Shown here: positions 29,160 through 35,854 of the stretch, one piece after another
Layout: each line of letters starts with the position of its first letter
Position numbering within the stretch: position 1 is the first letter of the stretch
NCBI GenBank assembly: GCA_947588275.1
Contig: CANPYJ010000012.1
Span: 1-42,489 of the forward strand
DNA from: an uncultured Alphaproteobacteria bacterium
GTDB lineage: Bacteria > Pseudomonadota > Alphaproteobacteria > RF32 > CAG-239
DNA length: 42,489 bases
Reading direction: 5' to 3'
The notes under the pieces: model-generated
Database searches by the model: none
What the model was told of the DNA's origin: nothing
The model's input: the letters and a program-made list of their open reading frames with translations, nothing else
Program-made: the position numbers and the translations under genes

Positions 29160-29634
29160 ATGAACAAAAATCAATATGCTGAAAAGACTAAAACGTCCGC
29201 CGTCAAAGCAACGAAGGCTTCCGGCAAAAAAATCAAACTGCAAATAAGGAAGATGTTCCAGACAGGTTGGACTATCACTAATTTAACGGCTGGCGCGAGA
29301 TAACCGACAAGCAAGACGAGATTTCGCTTTTCCGCTCAAACGGGAAAACTCGTTGATACACACTTGCAAGATGGCCTTGTGTATAAAAACAGCCTGTATT
29401 CTTTGAAAAAAATACTACGACGTTCTACGTCTTTGACGGAAGGCATGCTAAAAACCTTAAAGATTTCAATGTCTATGAAACTGGTTGGTATTGCGTGACA
29501 GACAAGAAGAACAGGTTTTCTTGCAATCGCTCAGACATCACGTTGGCAGCCGATAATTTGGCGGACGTTTCCGACACCGTTTATCATTTAGCGAGAAAGG
29601 CAAAAAGAAACTTATCGGGATGATGGAACTTTGA
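29160..29634 (+). pseudogene. Decayed gene broken by several frameshifts
   Basis: Coherent peptide pieces occur in successive, different frames. A start at 29160 (MNKNQYAEKTKTSAVKATKA...) runs into a stop at 29301. The sense then continues in another frame as NGWREITDKQDEISLFRSNGK, and later as FYVFDGRHAKNLKDFNVYE and TGWYCVTDKKNRFSC, ending near 29634. The pieces look like one hydrophilic protein of about 150 residues. I do not recognise the family. Confidence 0.55.
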
Positions 29635-29894
29635 TTTCTAAATGGTATCATTAAAAGGCCGTAATATATGTGATGTACACGATCTTTTGTCGTTGATAAA
29701 AAGACTTGTTGACATTATAGGTTCCCCATTATACTATCGTTGGTCTGTGATAGATGAGCATTGTATCCCCCTCAGCAGACTATTTTTTTTGTTTCGGATA
29801 GAAGTACCTAACTTTTTTCTGAAAAAATTGTGTTAATCTTCTTGTCGCTATCATTTCTGCAATAAGAGCCGATTATAATGTGATATAGTTCGTA

Positions 29895-29937
29895 AACTGC
29901 GAGCCAAGCATCACCATAACGAACAGCAGGCTGTCAA
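29895..29937 (+). repeat. 43-bp direct repeat, copy 1
   Basis: 36 of 43 bases match 30681-30723 in the same orientation, with the shared core CAAGCATCACCATA. The two copies bracket the P-loop kinase gene. Confidence 0.7.
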
Positions 29938-30032
29938 ACGCCTGCTTTTTCTTTTATTTTCAATCCTTTAAGCGAGTTCGAAAGTTTGATTCTTTAAAAA
30001 TGCTTTTTTAAGCAGGTTCTCCGAACTTGTTT
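29910..30032 (+). repeat. 123-bp inverted repeat with tRNA-Glu 3' end, copy 1
   Basis: It aligns without gaps to the reverse complement of 32881-33003 with 11 mismatches (91%). The match includes the last seven nucleotides of the tRNA (ATCACCA), the tRNA terminator hairpin and about 70 bp beyond. This looks like a duplicated tRNA downstream flank. Confidence 0.85.
29925..29955 (+). terminator. Terminator hairpin in the duplicated tRNA flank
   Basis: AGCAGGC, an 8-nt loop and GCCTGCT followed by a T run. It is the counterpart of the tRNA-Glu terminator at 32952-32988. The loop has diverged while the stem is kept. Confidence 0.7.
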
Positions 30033-30179
30033 GGGATAATTCCGTTATTTTTCAATAAGTTAAATACAATCCGGCATATTACCCTAAGTTCAGACCGGAA
30101 ACCCGGAACAAAAGCTTGACGCCAAATGATATTCTAAAAAAAATGTTAATGAAATCAATTTATGATAACCTCTTACCGG

Positions 30180-30659
30180 CTATGAATTATCATAGTTAAT
30201 TATTGTATATTTTTCATCCTCTTCAATAGGAACAAATTGTTTGGATAACAAATCAAAACAGTTTTCGTCAATTTTTAAAGAGCTGGTATTTTTCACGGTT
30301 CTCATCAAAACTCTTTGTTTTGCTATTTGCATATCGCAATGAACATTGTGAAAAATAACATTATCAGTAATTTTTTTTGCTTTAGAATAAGCTTCTGCTC
30401 TTTTTTCTTTATTCCAAAAACCATAATCCATAATGACATCAAGTCCGCATTTTACTATTTGCCTGGCTAAACCCCACAACATTGTATCCACAATATCATA
30501 TTTTTCACGAAATTCTTTCTCAGGGATATCTCTTCCATATAGCATGACCATAAAGTCATCATGAGCTAAACATACCGCTGGAAGCTCTTTTGACAATTTT
30601 TTTGCTATGGTACTTTTACCGAAACCAATAAAACCAACCATTAAATGTATTGTTGCCAT
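30180..30659 (-). CDS. P-loop kinase-like ATPase (AAA_33 type)
   Basis: The 159-aa protein opens with a Walker A motif (VGFIGFGKSTIAKKLS). A kinase-like lid and substrate region follows (HDDFMVMLYGRDIPEKEF, then VIMDYGFWNKEKRAEAYSKAK). This is the layout of small zeta-toxin/AAA_33 kinases that phosphorylate small molecules. AAGGA lies before the ATG. It is AT-rich, isolated and bracketed by 43-bp direct repeats. No antitoxin-like partner is visible next to it, so a toxin role is not supported. The substrate is unknown. Confidence 0.75.
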   Translation of the reverse strand: MATIHLMVGFIGFGKSTIAKKLSKELPAVCLAHDDFMVMLYGRDIPEKEFREKYDIVDTMLWGLARQIVKCGLDVIMDYGFWNKEKRAEAYSKAKKITDNVIFHNVHCDMQIAKQRVLMRTVKNTSSLKIDENCFDLLSKQFVPIEEDEKYTIINYDNS

Positions 30660-30680
30660 TTTTTCCTTTTATCTTACATT

Positions 30681-30723
30681 AACCGCAAGTCAAGCATCAC
30701 CATATCGAGCAGCAGGTTGTTAA
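30681..30723 (+). repeat. 43-bp direct repeat, copy 2
   Basis: Second copy of 29895-29937, just upstream of the kinase gene start. Its terminator half has lost the pairing stem, so only the first half of the module survives. Confidence 0.65.
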
Positions 30724-30843
30724 GTCCAATCGAAAAGGTTTACGTGGTTGAGATTAAACCAATATGTTTCATGCCCATTTTCACGAAGACATCTTCCCGT
30801 TAATAAGGTTTCCCTCAAAGAAAATTATTTTTCTCAATATATG

Positions 30844-31890
30844 TTATTTCCCCTTAAACAGTTTTCTAAAATTAGACATTACTTCATCATTCCATCGATA
30901 AACAAACTTTTCTTGAATAAAAGCATCGATTTCTTCAGCTGTAACAGGAAGAGAAAAGGATATACATGAATCTGCTATAGATGTTTTTGCAAATTCTTCA
31001 TTCTTATAAATTTTTTCAAAAATTGGAAAAGATAAAATTTTATCTTTCCAATGATATAAAGCAAAAGGCATCATAAAGTGATCGAAAAAATGTATAAATT
31101 GGGAATCTTCAATATAAAATGTTTCGTTTCTTTGTCCATTTACATTGCGTTGATAGCCAAAATAGCTATCAAGAGAAACAATTTCATCATCAACATATTG
31201 ACGCCAATTTTTCTTTTCTTCTTTGAATTCCTTAATATAATCAATATTTAATTTTGAATAAGTGACTCCAAATGACCACGCTTTGCCCAGGGTTCTGCTG
31301 CACCACATATCTAAAGAAAAGTTATTTAAATTGTTTTTTTCGGCGTAATTTGCAACGTTTGCTAATATTTTTGCCATTTTTGACGGAGGAATTAAAAAAA
31401 GTGTATCGTCGGCATCAATATTCCAAAAAGACGGGTAATTATTTTTAGTAGCATTCAGAAACGTTGTTAAATGGGCATTACCGGCCTTTATCCAGCATGG
31501 ATCAACTAACGTATTAATAAAAGATTTAGATGCAGCTGTGTCGCTTTTAATGAATTTAACATCTGGCGAATAAAATTTTACTCGTTTTAAGATTTGTTTT
31601 TTAAGTTCTTTTTTGTCACATACTATATAAAAGTTTGCATTAGATTCTTTTATGATGTCTATCCAATTTTGCAAACATATATAAGTATAACCGCAGATAC
31701 GATTGACTTTAAGATAAAAAACAGGACCTTGATATTTATTTTTTTCTTTTTTTGTTAAAACAGGAAAAAAATAATCTTTATGTTTTGAGGATGATTTGCT
31801 TCCTTCTTTTTTGATTATTTTAAGCCAGGTAATTCCCATAAAATTATAACAAAACTCTTTATAGCATTTTGTTTTAATATATATTTTCAT
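30844..31890 (-). CDS. Probable glycosyltransferase (GT-A-like, DADD motif)
   Basis: The 348-aa protein is AT-rich and lacks a signal peptide. It contains FWNIDADDTLFLIPPSKMAKIL (about residues 156-177), which looks like the DxD metal/nucleotide-sugar motif of GT-A enzymes. A Rossmann-like segment precedes it (NFYIVCDKKELKKQILKRV), and FIEDSQFIHFFDHF and similar segments follow. A very good ribosome-binding site (GGAGAGG) precedes the ATG, yet no promoter in the present sequence clearly faces it. The promoter in the 31967-32110 segment points away and would drive this gene only after inversion. A stand-alone glycan-modifying enzyme is the best guess; the exact family was not recognised. Confidence 0.6.
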   Translation of the reverse strand: MKIYIKTKCYKEFCYNFMGITWLKIIKKEGSKSSSKHKDYFFPVLTKKEKNKYQGPVFYLKVNRICGYTYICLQNWIDIIKESNANFYIVCDKKELKKQILKRVKFYSPDVKFIKSDTAASKSFINTLVDPCWIKAGNAHLTTFLNATKNNYPSFWNIDADDTLFLIPPSKMAKILANVANYAEKNNLNNFSLDMWCSRTLGKAWSFGVTYSKLNIDYIKEFKEEKKNWRQYVDDEIVSLDSYFGYQRNVNGQRNETFYIEDSQFIHFFDHFMMPFALYHWKDKILSFPIFEKIYKNEEFAKTSIADSCISFSLPVTAEEIDAFIQEKFVYRWNDEVMSNFRKLFKGK

Positions 31891-31966
31891 AAAAACCTCT
31901 CCTCTAGATACCTTTTATTCGCTAACAATGACTTTAACAAACAGCCATAATGCGATACGGCGTCAT

Positions 31967-31979
31967 TTAAGTACGTTTA
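31967..31979 (+). repeat. Left recombination half-pair of invertible promoter 2
   Basis: TTAAGTACGTTTA; its last 11 bases match the inverted site 32098-32110 in 10 positions, including a perfect GTACGTTTA. The site resembles those around invertible promoter 1. Confidence 0.6.
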
Positions 31980-32054
31980 TGCCAAAAGGTTTTCTTTGTT
32001 TTTTTAAGAAGCTGCTAATTTTAAAAGAGAGGCTTGGATTTGTTGAGAATTTCC

Positions 32055-32083
32055 TTGCATTGTCAAATTTATTGGATTAAAAT
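32055..32083 (+). promoter_or_regulatory. Promoter inside invertible segment 2, now facing the unknown gene pair
   Basis: TTGCAT (32055-32060), 17 bp, TAAAAT (32078-32083). It lies in the same ~60-bp conserved sequence as the island-1 promoter. Transcription would begin near 32090, about 60 nt before the ATG at 32152. Inversion of 31967-32110 would direct it to the gene at 30844-31890 with about 100 nt of leader. Confidence 0.7.
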
Positions 32084-32097
32084 TTTACTATAAAATT

Positions 32098-32110
32098 TAA
32101 ACGTACCTTT
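32098..32110 (-). repeat. Right recombination half-pair of invertible promoter 2
   Basis: On the minus strand it reads AAAGGTACGTTTA, one base different from the island-1 site at 16310-16322. Confidence 0.65.
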
Positions 32111-32151
32111 TAAATCATGATATTATTATAAATATTAAAGAGGGGGCAACA

Positions 32152-32490
32152 ATGAAATTTGGAGAGAAAAAGCCATCTTTTATAATAGGAAAGCCAAACA
32201 AAATAAAAATTAAGTTTGGTGAAAAGAAGGCTCCGTTTATTATAAAACCTAAAAGAAAAATAAGAGATGTACCTGCCTTTCATCAGGGAACGTCTATTCC
32301 TATTAGAATAAAAGAGGATTTAAAAGACATTGTTGAGGAGCCTTGTTTAAAAGCCTGCCAATATTTGTTTGAGAAAAATATTGAAACAATAGATTCCGGG
32401 TGTAATGAAGAAAATTGTGCCGATTGTGCATATATCATTATTAACTATGATACAATGGACACGCAAAATCAATTGATTGCACAAAAATGA
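32152..32490 (+). CDS. Unknown protein with an N-terminal tandem repeat
   Basis: The 112-aa product is preceded by GAGGGGG, 6 nt before the ATG. Residues 2-18 and 21-37 are a tandem repeat built on KFGEKKxxFIIxKP. The middle is basic. The C-terminal half (PCLKACQYLFEKNIETIDSG, then CNEENCADCAYIIINYD) holds five cysteines in a C-x3-C...C-x4-C-x2-C spacing that could bind metal. No family was recognised. The gene is AT-rich, lies directly downstream of invertible promoter 2, and its stop overlaps the next start (ATGA), indicating translational coupling. Confidence 0.75.
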   Translation: MKFGEKKPSFIIGKPNKIKIKFGEKKAPFIIKPKRKIRDVPAFHQGTSIPIRIKEDLKDIVEEPCLKACQYLFEKNIETIDSGCNEENCADCAYIIINYDTMDTQNQLIAQK

Positions 32491-32705
32491 TACATCAGGT
32501 TAAAGCCAAATTTTTTCCCAAAAGCGATGTTTGTGTGCGTAATTATTTCAATCAAGTTTTTATCAAAATACCGACTTCGCCAGATGAATATGTTTCATAT
32601 GTTTCAGAAAAACTTTGTTATGCGGTTAAGGATTTTGTACCTCAAAGAAAAATAGTAAAAAAAATAGATCCAGCACAAATTATAGCAATGCATCAAAAAG
32701 CATAA
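32487..32705 (+). CDS. Unknown 72-aa protein coupled to the upstream gene
   Basis: The ATG overlaps the upstream stop by 4 nt. The product MIHQVKAKFFPKSDVCVRNY... is small, basic and without membrane segments or a known motif. Overlap and shared promoter make it the second member of a two-gene cassette. A toxin-antitoxin or modifier pair is conceivable from the layout only. Confidence 0.65.
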   Translation: MIHQVKAKFFPKSDVCVRNYFNQVFIKIPTSPDEYVSYVSEKLCYAVKDFVPQRKIVKKIDPAQIIAMHQKA

Positions 32706-32951
32706 AATGAAAATCACTAAAATTCTTATATTTCAACAATGAACTAACCAGATAAATTATCGTCAATGTCAAAAACTTGCTTTTAGGCTGGTTTCAAACC
32801 TGATTGATGACAAAAGTTGTCCCAGAGACCTAACGAGATTCCGACTCACTCAAGATATTAAAAAACAAAGGATTTTGCATAAACGAGTTCGGAGAACCTG
32901 CTTAAAAAGGCATTTTTAAAGAATCAAACTTTCGAACTCGCTGAAAGCCTT
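32706..32951. other. Intergenic remnant next to tRNA-Glu
   Basis: No gene is supported. From 32881 it is part of the 123-bp inverted repeat; the stretch before that has no start signal or recognisable product. Confidence 0.5.
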
Positions 32952-33003
32952 GAAAATAAAAGAAAAAGCAGGCATCTAATAGCCTGCTGTTTATTATGGT
33001 GAT
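32881..33003 (-). repeat. 123-bp inverted repeat with tRNA-Glu 3' end, copy 2
   Basis: This is the resident downstream flank of tRNA-Glu (minus strand), 91% identical to 29910-30032 in opposite orientation. The two copies bracket a 2.85-kb segment with the kinase gene, the glycosyltransferase, invertible promoter 2 and the unknown pair. Confidence 0.85.
32952..32988 (-). terminator. Terminator of tRNA-Glu
   Basis: On the minus strand AGCAGGC, an 8-nt loop and GCCTGCT followed by TTTTTCTTTTATTTT, 9 nt past the tRNA 3' end. Confidence 0.85.
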
Positions 33004-33071
33004 CCCAACGGGACTCGAACCCATATTACCACCGTGAAAGGGTGATGTCCTAACCATTAGACGATGGGACC
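32997..33071 (-). tRNA. tRNA-Glu (UUC), CCA encoded
   Basis: The 75-nt gene folds with acceptor GGTCCCA/TGGGATC, D-arm TCGTCTAATGGTTAGGA, anticodon arm TCACC-CTTTCAC-GGTGG (anticodon TTC) and T-arm ATGGGTTCGAGTCCCGT. Discriminator A and CCA are encoded. Its 3' end and downstream flank are duplicated at 29910-30032. Confidence 0.96.
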
Positions 33072-33088
33072 ATACTGAAACTAGGGCA

Positions 33089-33117
33089 TATATAAATGTA
33101 TTTTTCTTTTAGGTCAA
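33089..33117 (-). promoter_or_regulatory. Promoter of tRNA-Glu
   Basis: On the minus strand TTGACC (33117-33112), 17 bp, TATATA (33094-33089), followed by a GC-rich TGCCC discriminator, as is common for stable-RNA promoters. Confidence 0.8.
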
Positions 33118-33285
33118 GCAATATTTTTAATTTTTATAAAAATTTTATTTTTTTCATGAAATATTATGCCTTTTTTACGGGTTAGGTAATGGAATGCTTT
33201 GGCGAAAAGAGAAATCAATTAAATAACTTTTAACTTTATCCGACTTATACTTAACAAGTCTTTATGTCAAAATAAGGAACTTAAT

Positions 33286-34122
33286 GTGGCGCAGGGGAAT
33301 CAAATCTTAATCAAACCGCTGAATATTGATATTCTTGAAAAAGGAAGCTACATCGTCGGTCTTGTTGACGTTGTCTCCCGAATGCACAAGGTACGTCATA
33401 AAGCGGCCGTTTATCGCTGTCCCAATAATTTATTTGACGATGACAGTGAATTGTATAAAATTGTTTTACGCAAACGCCGCGTAATCGGTTATTGTATGGT
33501 CTCCAGCCACGGAAAAGAAATGCATCTGCCGTTGCTCGGCAGTCTTGATCCGCGCTACCGCGTCGGCAAAATTCTCTCGGGAATTGCCATTGAGCGAATG
33601 CTTGAACAAAATTGCGATACGCTCTGTCTGACTGCCAGTTGGAACAGCCTGTTGCATCATCGTGCCATGGGATTTATTCCTCTGAATCAGAAAAAAATTA
33701 ACGGCGCTGAATATGACCAGATTATTGCCTCGGGCAAATTAGACGATATCTCTGCTCTGGGCTGTATCGTCATGTATCTGCCGACCGAAGAGCTGGAACG
33801 GAAAAGGGCTGAAATCCGCACGCCGCTGTTAGATGTCAATAAAATGATTCACGATAATATTGATGTCGGAACTGTTCAACTATATAACCGCAAAAAGAAA
33901 CATGATGATAATTTTAAGATTATAAAGTCCACTAATGCTCGCGGGGTAGAAACTTATACTCTGATTCGCAACAACCGGCGCCGGCTTAAAATCGGCACTA
34001 TTGTTTTGAATTATTTCCGGATGCACAAAGACGAAAACGACCGTTCCCATTACAGCAGTTTTTTCGGCGAATATCCGCGCTGGTCGGTGTTTTATCGTTA
34101 CGGTCGTGAGGGGGGGGGGTAA
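33286..34122 (+). CDS. GNAT-like protein, truncated at a G10 tract
   Basis: As sequenced, the product is 278 aa and stops just after a run of ten G. The start is a GTG at 33286 with AAGGAA upstream; an ATG two bases earlier is in another frame. Residues about 55-135 (VIGYCMVSSHGKEMHLPLLG, DPRYRVGKILSGIAIERMLE, HHRAMGFIPLNQ) look like an N-acetyltransferase core. After the G-run the coding sense continues in another frame to 34556. One added G (11) or two fewer (8) would restore a 423-aa protein. It may be a slippage-controlled gene, a recent pseudogene or a base-count error. Confidence 0.7.
   Translation: MAQGNQILIKPLNIDILEKGSYIVGLVDVVSRMHKVRHKAAVYRCPNNLFDDDSELYKIVLRKRRVIGYCMVSSHGKEMHLPLLGSLDPRYRVGKILSGIAIERMLEQNCDTLCLTASWNSLLHHRAMGFIPLNQKKINGAEYDQIIASGKLDDISALGCIVMYLPTEELERKRAEIRTPLLDVNKMIHDNIDVGTVQLYNRKKKHDDNFKIIKSTNARGVETYTLIRNNRRRLKIGTIVLNYFRMHKDENDRSHYSSFFGEYPRWSVFYRYGREGGG
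34110..34119 (+). repeat. G10 homopolymer inside the GNAT-like gene
   Basis: Ten consecutive G, the only G or C run of this length I saw in the window. The length places the reading frame at a TAA (34120-34122). Tracts of this kind are classic slipped-strand switches. Confidence 0.9.
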
Positions 34123-34556
34123 ACAAGACTTTTGCCGAATATAGTTCAATTCTCAATACCCGTGAATATGACTATGATGCGGTTTTATACACTCTGTTTC
34201 AGATAGCGCTTGAAGCCGGTCAGTATCATGATTGTCCGCGCCTACAAATTGAGGCTGACTGGGACGAGCATTTGTCGTTTTTTGCTTACGGTTTTCGAAC
34301 TCAAGATTTTGATCAGCCGAAAACGGCGGTCGAAATTAGTGATATTCTGGAGAAGGAAAATCTTCTAAATATAGGAGATTCCCGCATTTTGCGCCGCAGC
34401 AGCCCGTCAAACTTAAACAAACTCGGAAGTGTCGATATGATTCTGACCCGCGAAAGAGCCATAGAAAAAGGCTGGCTGGAATTTAACGCTCTCAATCACC
34501 GGCCGCCGTTCTATAAGCGTTGGTGGTTTAAGCTGCTAAATTGCTGTTGGAGATAA
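34119..34556 (+). pseudogene. Out-of-frame 3' part of the GNAT-like gene
   Basis: This frame is open from the G-run to a stop at 34556 and encodes VNKTFAEYSSILNTREYDYD... through IALEAGQYHDCPRLQIEADW and FFAYGFRTQD. It has no start codon or ribosome-binding site at its beginning. Its composition matches the upstream part, so it belongs to the same gene. It may form the second half of another acetyltransferase-like domain; that is inference. Confidence 0.7.
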
Positions 34557-34581
34557 AAAAATCTGCCCATTGTCGGATTTT
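34555..34581 (-). terminator. Terminator after the YibQ-type deacetylase gene
   Basis: On the minus strand AAAATCCG, an 8-nt loop and CAGATTTT followed by more T, 43 nt past the stop at 34624. It may also serve the convergent GNAT-like gene. Confidence 0.5.
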
Positions 34582-34623
34582 ATCGCGGCGATTGCGGCCA
34601 ACCGCACGGCCGCCAAAATATGG

Positions 34624-35850
34624 CTAGTCGGCGGCTCTGGGATTCAACGCTTCAATAATCTTGCTCAAAGGCACAAGCTCCAGTCTTTTTTCTTCAAGCT
34701 GCGGCAACCATTCTTGCAAAGCGGCAAAAGTCTGCGTTTTGGGGTGTCCGATGGCAATGGCATATCCGTTGCGCTGTGCCACCGTTTCGGCTTTGGCCAG
34801 TTGTCCGAGGATATAGGCCTTGTCGTTGGTGTTGTCGATAAAGACATGACGATGAGCATAGGCCAGTCCTGATTCGGCGGCGGCTTCTTCGGCTTTTGAG
34901 GCGGCCGAAGTCTTGGAATCCAAAAAGAACAAACCGGCCTGTTTCAAAACTTCCATAACTGCCAACATTCGTGTTTTGTCCTCGGTCAGTCTGCTTCCCA
35001 TATGATTGTTGACACCTTTGACATTATGAAATTTGCCCAGCATCAGGCGCAGGTTGTCTTGGATTTCGTCCGGGGTCATGCGTGTGGTCAAGACATCGGG
35101 CGCGGCGTCTTTGGTTGACTGCGCTTCCATCGGCACATGAATCATAATCTCCTGACCGGCGCGGCGCGAGTTTTCAATCTGTCTTTCCAGATTTTTGCCA
35201 TAAGTCAAAAACGAGACGGTCAGCGGTGCTTGCAGCGAGGCGATATCCGCGGTGCGTGCCGGACTGATGCCCATATCGTCAATCACAATCGCAATCACCG
35301 GTCTGACGCCGAAATAAGGCGGTTTGTGTTCGGGAATAAGCTGCTTATCGCGCAATTTGGGGTTGACGATGGCGCTGATGTCCAGCACGTCTTCCGGCAG
35401 AGGCTCTTCATACATTTGTTCCAATTGGGCCGGATTTGGTTCTTCGCTTGAATTCGGTTCGACTTCCGGTTCATCAGGAGTTTGGGAAGCAGACACCTGT
35501 TCTTGCTGCATAGCTTGTTCCAAAAGCTGTGGTGCAAACTCTTCGGTTTCGATAACCGCGACGCCACTGTCTTCTTCATACAAAAAATCGGCGGGCTGAC
35601 TGTAGTCAAAGCAGGTGCTGACCGGATTGCGCCGGCAATATTCCTCAAAGCTGAGTTCGAGCTGTTGGCTTTCTTCTTCGCTTTGCTCGGTAAAAATGAC
35701 TTCTATTTGCGAATCTGTCGTCGGCAAAGGCTTTTGCGGCAGTAAATCCAGCCCTAGATAAAGATAATACGCACCGATTCCCATCGTCGCCAGCAACACC
35801 GTTTTGCGAAACAAAGCGGTAAGATAGCGGCGACGGGTCAGATGAGGCAA
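34624..35850 (-). CDS. Divergent polysaccharide deacetylase family protein (YibQ type)
   Basis: The 408-aa protein starts at a TTG with AAGGA 8 nt upstream; the next ATG is about 22 codons in and would remove the N-terminal anchor. A membrane segment (about residues 15-35) is followed by a long acidic, Glu/Pro-rich linker (about 45-170). The conserved domain contains VIAIVIDDMGISPART, IMIHVPMEAQS, GVNNHMGSRLTED, LFFLDSKT and AIAIGHP. This is the PF04748 family, whose members resemble polysaccharide deacetylases and are often found near envelope-division genes. It starts 4 nt after lysS and is co-transcribed. Enzymatic activity is not established. Confidence 0.85.
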   Translation of the reverse strand: MPHLTRRRYLTALFRKTVLLATMGIGAYYLYLGLDLLPQKPLPTTDSQIEVIFTEQSEEESQQLELSFEEYCRRNPVSTCFDYSQPADFLYEEDSGVAVIETEEFAPQLLEQAMQQEQVSASQTPDEPEVEPNSSEEPNPAQLEQMYEEPLPEDVLDISAIVNPKLRDKQLIPEHKPPYFGVRPVIAIVIDDMGISPARTADIASLQAPLTVSFLTYGKNLERQIENSRRAGQEIMIHVPMEAQSTKDAAPDVLTTRMTPDEIQDNLRLMLGKFHNVKGVNNHMGSRLTEDKTRMLAVMEVLKQAGLFFLDSKTSAASKAEEAAAESGLAYAHRHVFIDNTNDKAYILGQLAKAETVAQRNGYAIAIGHPKTQTFAALQEWLPQLEEKRLELVPLSKIIEALNPRAAD

Positions 35851-35854
35851 TTTC

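Larger units (their letters stand above)
28863..30179. other. Gene-poor start of AT-rich island 2
   Basis: No intact gene is supported over 1.3 kb. It holds a decayed reading frame (29160-29634), a repeat carrying a tRNA-Glu 3'-end fragment and a terminator copy (29910-30032), and otherwise unassigned AT-rich DNA. Short open frames such as 29642-29836 lack ribosome-binding sites and recognisable products. Confidence 0.6.

Noticed and set aside
29642..29836. Small plus-strand open frame in island 2
   Set aside because: No Shine-Dalgarno, no recognisable product, in a decayed region.
30180..30659. Zeta-type toxin of a toxin-antitoxin pair
   Set aside because: A P-loop kinase fold is seen, but no small antitoxin gene is adjacent in either direction.
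30748..30969. Small open frame overlapping the glycosyltransferase end
   Set aside because: Lies largely over the opposite-strand gene and lacks a start signal.
29910..33003. Simple attL/attR pair at tRNA-Glu
   Set aside because: Integration gives direct repeats; these copies are inverted and extend 70 bp beyond the terminator, and no integrase is present between them.
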